DNA of 5,107 bases from the NCBI GenBank assembly GCA_946188175.1, contig CAMHUJ010000168.1, positions 1-5,107 of the forward strand, written 5' to 3'. This document shows, one piece after another, positions 1 through 4,843 of this stretch; the first letter of the stretch is position 1; each line of letters opens with the position of its first letter. The notes beneath the pieces were generated by a model, which was not told the DNA's origin, searched no databases, and worked only from the letters and a program-made list of their open reading frames with translations. This stretch comes from an uncultured Ruminococcus sp. (lineage in GTDB: Bacteria > Bacillota > Clostridia > Oscillospirales > Ruminococcaceae). The position numbers and the translations under genes were made by a program.

Positions 1-61
1 TGAATAATTCATGTTCTTCTGTTAATTCTTTTATGCGCTTTCTTGCTTCATCCTGTGTCAT
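1..61 (-). CDS. N-terminal fragment of a protein, possibly NAD-dependent DNA ligase LigA
   Basis: Only the first 20 codons are in the window; the gene runs off the left edge. The start is well supported: ATG at 61-59 is preceded on the minus strand by GGAGGG (74-69) with a 7-nt gap. The peptide begins MTQDEARKRIKELTEEHELF, a charged amphipathic helix. That resembles the opening helix of bacterial LigA (a stretch like 'RI.EL...' before the conserved YYVLD and SDYEYD motifs), but those diagnostic motifs lie outside the window. The gene starts only 15 nt beyond the acetyltransferase stop codon, so the two are probably co-transcribed. The LigA call is a guess from a short helix. Many other proteins start with a similar charged helix. 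Confidence 0.4.
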   Translation of the reverse strand, partial: MTQDEARKRIKELTEEHELF

Positions 62-76
62 GCGGATACCCTCCGT

Positions 77-742
77 TCATTCATTTATGATTTCCAGATC
101 GTCTGTGCGGATCGACCGCAACGCATAGGTTGTCCCGTCGGGGTGCGAAAATTCGACCTCGCATGCAATATTATCATAGATTTCGAGCACCGTTCCGACA
201 TCGCCTGCATGGATTCCGTCTGATGCATAGCGGTCATTCTTCATCCTCACAAGCTGGTATGGCTGTATGGCAATATGTTCCGGCTTCAGCCGTTTCGTCA
301 TCTGATCATAGCAGAGATAATCGCCGCATTCCGTCTTGATCACATGCCACCCGACGGCTTCATAGCCACGCTTGAGATAGATTGCCTTTGCAGAAAATGA
401 AACATCCAGCACAGAAAATTCGTAGTTTCTTGCGATTTTCTGCTCGGCGAACGAGAGCAGCTTTCCGCCGTATCCTTTGCCCTGAAACTGCGGCAGTACG
501 AACAGTCTGCCGATCTCATTTCCGCTGACGGTGACGGTTCCGGCAGGTTCACCGGAATCTGAAATGCACAGATATACGCGCTTTTCTCTGATATCCCGTT
601 CGATTGCGGCATCCTTGTGATGCGCGAGGAAAAAATCGACCGCACCCTGCGGATAATACCGCGGATAGACCGTGCGGATCGTCTCCTGCGTGATGCGGCG
701 GACGGTATCAAAATCTGCAATCTGCGCCGGAACAATTTTCAT
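77..742 (-). CDS. GNAT-family N-acetyltransferase with an extra C-terminal DUF4926-like domain
   Basis: A 221-residue protein. Residues 1-150 form a GNAT acetyltransferase domain that would transfer an acetyl group from acetyl-CoA to an amine. The acetyl-CoA-binding motif A is clear (IGRLFVLPQFQGKGYGG, 77-93, with the Q-x-x-G-x-G signature at Q85-G88-G90), and motif B is near LKRGYEAVG (123-131). A typical GNAT ends at about 150-160. Here a further 60 residues (about 162-219) contain GDVGTVLEIY, a short EVEF strand, an acidic/DG turn and a final DDLEII, resembling the small beta-rich DUF4926 domain. The substrate cannot be predicted. The start at 742 is supported by GAGGTG (752-747) with a short 4-nt gap. 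It lies just beyond the hairpin at 762-796 and probably shares a transcript with the next gene downstream. The fusion is read from sequence; its role is unknown. Confidence 0.88.
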   Translation of the reverse strand: MKIVPAQIADFDTVRRITQETIRTVYPRYYPQGAVDFFLAHHKDAAIERDIREKRVYLCISDSGEPAGTVTVSGNEIGRLFVLPQFQGKGYGGKLLSFAEQKIARNYEFSVLDVSFSAKAIYLKRGYEAVGWHVIKTECGDYLCYDQMTKRLKPEHIAIQPYQLVRMKNDRYASDGIHAGDVGTVLEIYDNIACEVEFSHPDGTTYALRSIRTDDLEIINE

Positions 743-761
743 AATTCACCTCAAAATACAT

Positions 762-796
762 GCAGCCGCGTGAGTTTTCAGTGCTCACACGGCTGC
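762..796 (-). terminator. hairpin terminator after the Cys-rich gene
   Basis: A 13-bp stem (762-774 pairing with 784-796) encloses a 9-nt loop. As minus-strand RNA every position pairs, with one G-U wobble; as plus-strand RNA that position is a C-A mismatch, so the structure is suited to the minus strand. It lies 10 nt past the stop codon of the Cys-rich gene. The following tract is only weakly U-rich (AUGUAUUUU) and leads at once into the ribosome binding site of the acetyltransferase gene, so termination may be partial. Confidence 0.65.
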
Positions 797-806
797 GGCG
801 TTCCTG

Positions 807-1586
807 TTACTGTGCCGGCGGCTGATATCCGGTAAATCCCTCGTAGCGGAGCGCTTCCGCGGATTGCTGCGCAGCAAAGCCGTCCGCAGTCGGGACAAAT
901 TCCTCGGTCGGGAAATTCAGACGGCTGAACACCTCACAGGGCGAATCGGTATCGCCGGAGCAGGTTTTCGTCGGCACCTGATAGGGGTATGCGGCAACGG
1001 ACACCGTGACGGGACGCGTCAGCTCGACGACGGAAAATACCCCGAGCGTCAGCACGACGGTTCGGCGCGGGACAGGCGGTGTACCGTCGGGCGGATTGAC
1101 CGGCGGAAGTACGCTGATGCGTGTTTCGAGCGCGATCGGATCGACGCACTGACAGCTTGCGGTCGGCAGATTGACGGTGTCGCAGCAGCGGTCGGTGTCG
1201 CCGACGCGCGCGCCGTTGCTGAAAAAGGTTTTCGTGCTGGATTCGCTGCCGTAGAGAATCACGCTTTTGGAGGCGCTTGCCATGCCGCGCAGGACGGCAG
1301 GCGCTTCGCAGCCCCGCGCATAGCAGAGCAGCTCGACGCCGAACGTATAGGTGATGTCCACGGTGTAATATCCGCGGTTAAACGGGATCGGCTCCACGCT
1401 CATGCAGATGTCGTCAATCGAGACGCAGCGCGTCTTGACGGATGTATACTGCGGCGGCAGCTCGGCACTGTTTTCCAGCATCACCTGTAAATTCGTGATG
1501 CAGTCCTTATCGCTGCAGCTGTCAAAGACGCGGTCGAGCCGGACCGGAACGGCGCTGATGCGTTCGGCATTCGGCAATTCGTTCAT
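807..1586 (-). CDS. Cys-rich conserved hypothetical protein of Clostridia type
   Basis: A 259-residue protein of unknown function. The start at 1586 is firm: GGGAGGAA lies 8 nt upstream of the ATG. There is no signal peptide and no membrane segment. It has 12 cysteines, including DSCSDKDC near the N terminus (residues about 22-29), an RCC pair, a CQC motif, and isolated Cys near both ends. The N-terminal pattern (VFDSCSDKDC, then VEPIPFNRGYYTVDITYTF and a VILYGSES segment) is one I recall from uncharacterised proteins of clostridial genomes. That is memory, not a search. The rest looks beta-rich with Pro-rich turns (LPPVNPPDGTPPVPRR). The spacing of cysteines could suit metal binding or disulfide cross-linking as in spore-coat-like proteins, but nothing here proves either. 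It lies 94 bp downstream of hisE on the same strand and ends at the hairpin at 762-796. No clear promoter of its own is visible. Confidence 0.85.
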   Translation of the reverse strand: MNELPNAERISAVPVRLDRVFDSCSDKDCITNLQVMLENSAELPPQYTSVKTRCVSIDDICMSVEPIPFNRGYYTVDITYTFGVELLCYARGCEAPAVLRGMASASKSVILYGSESSTKTFFSNGARVGDTDRCCDTVNLPTASCQCVDPIALETRISVLPPVNPPDGTPPVPRRTVVLTLGVFSVVELTRPVTVSVAAYPYQVPTKTCSGDTDSPCEVFSRLNFPTEEFVPTADGFAAQQSAEALRYEGFTGYQPPAQ

Positions 1587-1680
1587 GATGATTTCCTCCC
1601 GGTATTGAAATTGGGTTTCCGGATGTGTGCATCGGAATCCTTATTGCAATATATTCATACCGGAGCGGAAATGTGACAAA

Positions 1681-2019
1681 TCAGGTGTTTTTGTCTACCT
1701 GATGAAACTGCTTGAGATTGCCGATTTTTTCATTGCGCTCCTCGAGCACCTTCTCGACATCTGCCCAGTCGAGCCCCTGATTCGCAGCGAGCACCATGAC
1801 ATGATAGAGCAGATCGTTGATCTCGTTTTTCAGCTCATCGTTATCGTTATTTTTCGCGGCGATGACGGTTTCGGTTGCCTCCTCGCCGACCTTTTTGCAG
1901 ATTTTATCGACGCCCTTGTCGAACAGATAAGCGGTATAGGAATTCTCCTGCGCCTGACCTGCTTCAAAAGCCGCCTTGCGCGCCTTGATGACCTCAAAAA
2001 TTTCTCTGTAGACGTTCAT
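1681..2019 (-). CDS. hisE: phosphoribosyl-ATP pyrophosphatase (HisE)
   Basis: A 112-residue cytosolic enzyme of the all-alpha MazG-like nucleotide pyrophosphohydrolase group. It hydrolyses phosphoribosyl-ATP to phosphoribosyl-AMP and pyrophosphate, the second step of histidine synthesis. The family metal-binding motifs are present: KKVGEEATETVIAAKN with E46, E47 and E50, and NEINDLLYHVMVL with E66 and D69. Length is normal for the stand-alone form. The ATG at 2019-2017 overlaps the TGA of hisI (2018-2016) as ATGA, and GAGGAG lies 8 nt upstream inside hisI, so translation is probably coupled. In many bacteria HisI and HisE are one fused protein; here they are separate. HisE delivers its product straight to HisI, encoded just upstream. 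Confidence 0.95.
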   Translation of the reverse strand: MNVYREIFEVIKARKAAFEAGQAQENSYTAYLFDKGVDKICKKVGEEATETVIAAKNNDNDELKNEINDLLYHVMVLAANQGLDWADVEKVLEERNEKIGNLKQFHQVDKNT

Positions 2020-2369
2020 GCTTCATTCTCCTCATCGTTGTAAATTTCCTTGAAAAAGCAGCTGTATGCGCCGGTATGGCAGGCGACGCCGGTCTGCTTT
2101 ACGTTCACGAGCAGCGTATCGTCGTCGCAGTCCGCGAAGATCGAGACGACCTTTTGCAGATGTCCGGAGGTTGCGCCCTTATTCCAGTATTCCTGCCGTG
2201 AGCGGCTCCAGAACCATGTGTATCCGGTTTCGAGTGTGCGCCGGAGGCTCTCCTTGTTCATATAAGCGAGCATCAGCACGGTTTTCGTATCGACCTCATA
2301 GCAGACCGCCGGAATCAGCTCGCTCTTTTGGAAGAAGCGGTCGAGATCGTTCAGATCAACTTTGATCAT
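2016..2369 (-). CDS. hisI: phosphoribosyl-AMP cyclohydrolase (HisI)
   Basis: A 117-residue zinc- and magnesium-dependent cytosolic enzyme. It opens the adenine ring of phosphoribosyl-AMP, the third step of histidine synthesis. Visible family motifs include PAVCYEVDTKTVLMLAYMN (20-38), FWSRSRQEYWNKGATSGH (53-70) and the metal cluster: D80, C81, D82, D84, then C97 in ACHTG and C104. Together these match the Zn ligands (three Cys) and Mg ligands (Asp) known for HisI. The frame stays open upstream to 2456, but I place the start at 2369 (MIKVDLND). AAGGA lies 9 nt before it, the family normally begins here, and the -10 box at 2409-2404 would put the transcript start near 2397, leaving almost no leader for the alternative ATG at 2387. 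First gene of a hisI-hisE operon. Confidence 0.95.
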   Translation of the reverse strand: MIKVDLNDLDRFFQKSELIPAVCYEVDTKTVLMLAYMNKESLRRTLETGYTWFWSRSRQEYWNKGATSGHLQKVVSIFADCDDDTLLVNVKQTGVACHTGAYSCFFKEIYNDEENEA

Positions 2370-2403
2370 ATGCAGCATTCCTTTCATTGGAAGTATCCCC
2401 CTT

Positions 2404-2432
2404 ATTATAGCACAGAGTCTGAAAAAAAGCAA
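2404..2432 (-). promoter_or_regulatory. SigA-type promoter for hisI-hisE
   Basis: On the minus strand the -10 is a perfect TATAAT (2409-2404). The -35 is TTGCTT (2432-2427), three of six matches to consensus, with a 17-nt spacer. The predicted transcript start is near 2397, giving a leader of about 28 nt that carries the AAGGA ribosome binding site. I see no T-box, attenuator or leader peptide in so short a leader. Confidence 0.7.
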
Positions 2433-2460
2433 TGGGGACTTTGATGAAGCGAGCACCGAA

Positions 2461-2493
2461 AAGGAGAAAGTAGAAAGTAGGAAGGAGAAAGTA
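2461..2493. repeat. 12-bp purine-rich direct repeat, two copies
   Basis: AAGGAGAAAGTA occurs at 2461-2472 and again at 2482-2493, a 21-bp period, with a related GAAAGTAGG between. The block is almost all purine on the plus strand and adjoins the left end of the inverted-repeat element at 2495. No gene is present. It may be part of that element, or slippage-prone flanking DNA. Confidence 0.6.
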
Positions 2494-2494
2494 A

Positions 2495-2656
2495 AGTGAG
2501 GAGTGAGGAGTTAAGGTGTCCGCTACGCGGACGATTTTGAAAGAGCGATAAGAAGGAAGTAGGATGGAGGATGTTCTTCACGCTTCTGGTTTGACCTTTT
2601 CAAATCACGGCGAAGCCGCACCGCAACGCCTCACTCCTAACTTCTCACTCCTAACT
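2495..2656. mobile_element. MITE-like or REP-like non-coding element with imperfect inverted ends
   Basis: The outer ends are 19-bp imperfect inverted repeats: 2495-2513 (AGTGAGGAGTGAGGAGTTA) and the complement of 2638-2656, matching at 17 of 19 positions. Symmetry continues inward: each half carries a small hairpin (GTCCGC-TAC-GCGGAC at 2518-2532 on the left, a CGGC-GAA-GCCG stem on the right) followed by related GATTTTGAAAG / CTTTTCAAATC segments. The right arm also holds a second partial copy of the CTCACTCCTAACT motif. No ORF with a ribosome binding site lies inside, so any movement would depend on enzymes supplied elsewhere. No clear target-site duplication is visible. With the purine repeats and the his and rnpB promoters it accounts for the 330-bp gene-free gap between hisI and rnpB. 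Confidence 0.6.
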
Positions 2657-2667
2657 ATAATAAATGC

Positions 2668-2696
2668 TTGACATTCGGGGCATAATGTGATAAAAT
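2668..2696 (+). promoter_or_regulatory. strong SigA-type promoter for rnpB
   Basis: A perfect -35 TTGACA (2668-2673), a 17-nt spacer and -10 TAAAAT (2691-2696, five of six), with a TG one base before the -10 (extended -10). The expected start, 7 nt downstream, is 2703, which is the first base of the P1 stem of the RNase P RNA. The two predictions were made independently and agree. Confidence 0.88.
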
Positions 2697-2702
2697 AGTA
2701 CG

Positions 2703-3084
2703 GTGAGCAGACGGTGCAGCCGCGGAAGCGATTTTTCATGCTTACGAGGAAAGTCCGGGCATCACAGAGCAGGGTAACTGCTAACAGCAGCCGGGGGTGA
2801 CCCTAGGGCTAGTGCAACAGAAATGAAACAGCCGTATGCGGCATCCGCTGTGTGCGGCAACGGTGGAAAGGTGCGGTAAGAGCGCACCAGAGGGTGCGAG
2901 AGCATCCTGCTGTGTAAACCCTACCCGATGCAACGCTGATTGGTGCAGGTGGTCTTAACGTCTGCTCGGCGGATCATCTGCAAAGGCGGCTTGAACGGTT
3001 CGGCGACGAATCGGCTAGATAAATGGCTGCACCCGTTCTGAACGGAACGGTTTATGACAGAACCCGGCTTACAGGTCTGGTCAC
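2703..3084 (+). ncRNA. rnpB: RNase P RNA, bacterial class A
   Basis: Catalytic RNA of RNase P, which removes 5' leaders from precursor tRNAs together with the RnpA protein. Conserved blocks are in order: GAGGAAAGTCCGGGC (2746-2760, 5' strand of P4), GGAAAGGTGCGGTAAG (2865-2880) with P10/11 pairing GGTGCG to CGCACC at 2883-2888, AGATAAATGGCTGC (3017-3030), and ACAGAACCCGGCTTA (3057-3071, 3' strand of P4). The ends come from P1: 2703-2712 pairs with 3075-3084 at nine of ten positions. Length, about 382 nt, fits class A. P15 is a 10-bp stem (2945-2954 with 2972-2981), capped by a short P16-like stem (2959-2962 with 2968-2971), with UUAA between; the usual GGU of the P15 loop is not seen there. 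A terminator follows 9 nt after P1. Confidence 0.96.
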
Positions 3085-3093
3085 AGCTGAATG

Positions 3094-3123
3094 CCGATGC
3101 GCCGGCAAGACGCATCGGTTTTT
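3094..3123 (+). terminator. intrinsic terminator of rnpB
   Basis: A perfect 8-bp GC-rich stem (CCGATGCG 3094-3101 with CGCATCGG 3111-3118), a 9-nt loop and a run of five T (3119-3123). A textbook Rho-independent terminator right after the RNase P RNA. Confidence 0.9.
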
Positions 3124-3156
3124 CCATGCATCCCTATACGGAAAGGATAATGCGAA

Positions 3157-3819
3157 ATGTCTCAAAAACTGCTGATTACACTGGCGGCTGCGATTACGCT
3201 GGTGATTCTGATTGCCGGTATTTCTTCGCTGACGCATAAGCAGAAGAAGCCGGAGGAGGAATCCTCCGAGATCGTCAGCGGCACGGAGATGATTATTGTG
3301 CCCTCCGAAATGCCCGACCGCATCTCCATGGAAATCCCTGCCGGTTTCACAGAGACAAATTCCCCGTATTACGAGAAGTATTATGTCTGCAACGACGCCT
3401 CCGTGATCGTCACGGGCGAGGAACTGACAATTTACGGGCAGGATGTCAAAACCTACAGCGAGGACGTCAAGGCGCAGTATCAGAATACTGCGGACGACTT
3501 CGTCCTGCTCGCCGAGGAGGATACCGCCGTGGACGGCACGGACTGCCGCCTCTTTGAATTCACCTATGCGATCAGGGGCGGCGATGCGTCGCAGGATATG
3601 CAGTGCATGACCGCCGTCATCATCAAGGATGAGCGCGTCTATATCGTTACCTGCAAGAGCCACCGCGATACCTTTATGACTTACCGTCAGCCGTTCCGCA
3701 AGATGCTCGAGAGCATCCGGATTGCCGATGAGACATTTCCGGCAGCCGGCAGCTCCGCATCCGCGCAGACTGTCACGAACGCGCAGAGCGATGTTTCTGC
3801 CGTGACCGCGGTCAGCTGA
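3157..3819 (+). CDS. membrane-anchored extracytoplasmic protein of unknown function
   Basis: A 220-residue protein. Residues 5-24 (LLITLAAAITLVILIAGISS) form one hydrophobic segment after a short MSQK start, so it is either an N-terminal anchor or an uncleaved signal; there is no lipobox Cys. A charged linker (THKQKKPEEESSE) leads to a compact domain at about 50-192: MEIPAGFTET, KYYVCNDASVIVTGEEL, RLFEFTYAI, AVIIKDERVYIVTCKS, then FRKMLESIRI. This order of strands ending in a final helix resembles PsbP/DUF1795-like domains, which is a fold impression only. The domain carries four Cys, possibly paired. The tail (195-220) is Ser/Ala/Thr-rich and probably disordered. The start is supported by AAAGGA 9 nt upstream. 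It lies only 33 bp after the rnpB terminator, with no convincing promoter between, so it may depend on readthrough from rnpB. Confidence 0.85.
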   Translation: MSQKLLITLAAAITLVILIAGISSLTHKQKKPEEESSEIVSGTEMIIVPSEMPDRISMEIPAGFTETNSPYYEKYYVCNDASVIVTGEELTIYGQDVKTYSEDVKAQYQNTADDFVLLAEEDTAVDGTDCRLFEFTYAIRGGDASQDMQCMTAVIIKDERVYIVTCKSHRDTFMTYRQPFRKMLESIRIADETFPAAGSSASAQTVTNAQSDVSAVTAVS

Positions 3820-3905
3820 AAGAATACAGCATCCGCTTGAATTTCGGCAGGCTATACAAAATTGTCCGGCAATTTCGTCATACTGCACAAAGGCGGCAGG
3901 CGAAA

Positions 3906-3927
3906 TGTCACGAACCTGACAATTTTT
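3906..3927 (+). terminator. weak candidate terminator after the membrane protein gene
   Basis: A 5-bp perfect stem (TGTCA 3906-3910 with TGACA 3917-3921), a 6-nt loop and then AATTTTT. The position between the upstream gene and the next promoter is right. The stem is short and not GC-rich, so the call is tentative. A second small hairpin (AAATTG-tccgg-CAATTT, 3859-3875) lies upstream without a T run. Confidence 0.3.
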
Positions 3928-3944
3928 CAGTTTTTACGCAAAAG

Positions 3945-3970
3945 GGATTTGACAAATCCGCGATTTGCGG
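3945..3970. promoter_or_regulatory. operator-like palindromes over the -35 box and spacer
   Basis: GGATTTG-A-CAAATCC (3945-3959) is a perfect palindrome with 7-bp arms, and the -35 TTGACA sits across its centre. It overlaps a second palindrome, AAATC-CGC-GATTT (3954-3966), and the spacer also holds CCGC...GCGG (3958-3970). GATTTG therefore appears twice directly and once inverted in 26 bp. Such a layout suits a dimeric repressor blocking RNA polymerase. I do not recognise the site as that of a known regulator. Confidence 0.45.
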
Positions 3971-3977
3971 TTATAAT
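3949..3977 (+). promoter_or_regulatory. perfect consensus SigA promoter for the MinD-like gene
   Basis: TTGACA (3949-3954), a 17-nt spacer and TATAAT (3972-3977): a full match to the housekeeping consensus. A/T-rich DNA upstream (runs of T at 3923-3935) could act as an UP element. The start is expected near 3984, leaving an untranslated leader of about 112 nt before the ATG at 4096. Confidence 0.9.
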
Positions 3978-4076
3978 ATAAGAGGTACATCTGCGCCCGT
4001 CTCAGCGGCGAATGTATAATCTTCTGAGGTACGCTGCGCCCTCTCAATGCTGCCGATTGTGCAGCCGCAGCGAATG
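3972..4076 (+). repeat. imperfect tandem duplication in the promoter/leader of the MinD-like gene
   Basis: Two directly repeated copies share five short blocks in the same order: TATAAT, GAGGTAC, CTGCGCCC, TCTCA and GCGAATG. Copy A is 3972-4014 (blocks at 3972, 3982, 3991, 4000, 4008); copy B is 4015-4076 (4015, 4026, 4034, 4042, 4070). Copy B starts exactly where A ends. It carries about 20 extra bases before its last block, which form the inner arm of the hairpin described next. The first TATAAT is the working -10; the second lacks a matching -35. Confidence 0.6.
4032..4072 (+). other. nested stem-loop in the leader upstream of the ribosome binding site
   Basis: The outer stem CGCTGCG (4032-4038) with CGCAGCG (4066-4072) is 7 bp and perfect. 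The inner stem GCTGC (4049-4053) with GCAGC (4061-4065) is 5 bp with a 7-nt loop. The two are continuous on the 3' side, and the 5' side has a 10-nt bulge (4039-4048). The structure ends about 7 nt before the AAAGGAG ribosome binding site. No T run follows, so it is not a terminator. It may affect mRNA stability or translation. I do not recognise a known riboswitch. Confidence 0.5.
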
Positions 4077-4095
4077 GGGAAAGGAGTCTCACCGT

Positions 4096-4836
4096 ATGTC
4101 AAAAACAATCGCTGTAACATCCGGCAAGGGCGGAACCGGAAAATCCTCAATCTGTGCAGGTCTCGGCTATACACTGGCAAAACAGGGCAGCCGTACACTG
4201 ATCATAGAGCTGGATTTCGGTCTGCGCTGTATTGATATCATTTTCGGCATGACCGGTCAGATCAAATACGACCTGAGCGATGTGCTCGACGGCAAAATCT
4301 CTGCTGTGGACGCTGTCACAAGAGTCCCTATGGCAAGCAACCTGTTCGTCCTCTGCGCACCGAAAAACCCGTTCCAGCATGTCACGGTGGAGCAGATCAT
4401 TGATATCTGTGCTGCCGTCCGCAAATACTATGACTACATCATCATTGATACCGGCGCCGGTATCAATAACCATGTCTTTGACATTGTCGAGCAGTCGAAC
4501 CTGATCCTCGTCGTCACGACGCCGGATCCGATCTGCGTCCGCGATGCCCAGATGATGTCCGATGAGTTCTATGCACGCGGCAACCGCCGTCAGAGACTCA
4601 TCATCAATAAGGTCAGCAAGAAGGCACTCGGTGCCGAGCTTGTCCGCGACCTCGATGAAATCATTGATACAATCGGAGTACAGCTTATCGGTGTCATTCC
4701 GGAGGATTATCAGCTTGTCATTGCAACCGGCAAGGGCGAACCGATCCCCTCGACCGCACCGAGCCTCGCTGCCTTCGATGCTATTTCCAAGCGCCTGCGC
4801 GGCGAAAATGCCCCGCTGACAGTCAAGATAGGCTGA
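4096..4836 (+). CDS. MinD/ParA-family ATPase lacking a membrane-targeting tail
   Basis: A 246-residue P-loop ATPase of the MinD/ParA (SIMIBI) class, whose dimers form on ATP binding and position cell-division or other cellular machinery. Visible motifs: deviant Walker A GKGGTGKSS (10-18) with signature K11 and catalytic K16; switch I with D40 in ELDFGLRCID (38-47, compare DIGLRNLD of MinD); and Walker B/switch II YDYIIIDTGAGIN (112-124, D118), where MinD usually has DCPAGIE. The rest aligns by eye with MinD through VVTTPDPICVRDA, IINKV and IGVIPEDYQLVIATGKGEPI to the final AISKRLRGENAPL. It then stops at VKIG, without the amphipathic helix that anchors MinD to membrane. The frame is open from 4012, but I choose 4096 because AAAGGAG lies 9 nt upstream and the family begins here. 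No minC or minE adjoins; mgsA follows. A specialised MinD paralogue is as likely as true MinD. Confidence 0.9.
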   Translation: MSKTIAVTSGKGGTGKSSICAGLGYTLAKQGSRTLIIELDFGLRCIDIIFGMTGQIKYDLSDVLDGKISAVDAVTRVPMASNLFVLCAPKNPFQHVTVEQIIDICAAVRKYYDYIIIDTGAGINNHVFDIVEQSNLILVVTTPDPICVRDAQMMSDEFYARGNRRQRLIINKVSKKALGAELVRDLDEIIDTIGVQLIGVIPEDYQLVIATGKGEPIPSTAPSLAAFDAISKRLRGENAPLTVKIG

Positions 4837-4843
4837 CGCAATA

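Noticed and set aside
340..735. 131-codon open frame on the minus strand in another frame
   Set aside because: It is an overlapping alternative frame of the acetyltransferase gene, rich in Ser and Arg, with no domain.
864..1490. 208-codon open frame on the plus strand
   Set aside because: It is antisense to the Cys-rich gene, which has a strong ribosome binding site and a sensible composition. This frame has Arg/Ala/Asp-rich low-information sequence.
1648..1679. Possible minus-strand promoter for the Cys-rich gene (TTGTCA at 1679-1674)
   Set aside because: At 17-nt spacing the -10 would be GAATAT, only three of six matches, and better -10-like sequences (TATGAA, TATATT) have spacers of 14 and 20. 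Not strong enough to list.
2370..2456. N-terminal extension of HisI to 2456
   Set aside because: It reads through the TATAAT promoter and has no ribosome binding site; HisI proteins begin at about MIKVDLND.
2495..2656. CRISPR array
   Set aside because: The repeats are inverted and short, with no regularly spaced direct repeats or unique spacers.
3052..3888. 278-codon open frame on the minus strand
   Set aside because: It lies opposite the well-supported membrane protein gene and runs into the rnpB 3' end and terminator. The translation is rich in His, Arg, Gly and Cys with no family pattern, as expected of an antisense shadow in GC-rich coding DNA.
3837..4019. 60-codon open frame in the intergenic region before the MinD-like gene
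   Set aside because: It starts at TTG without a ribosome binding site and overlaps the consensus promoter and operator-like palindrome.
4012..4095. 28-residue N-terminal extension of the MinD-like protein
   Set aside because: The extension covers the leader repeat and hairpin, has no ribosome binding site at its ATG, and family members start at the MSKTIAVTSGKGG position, which has AAAGGAG in front.
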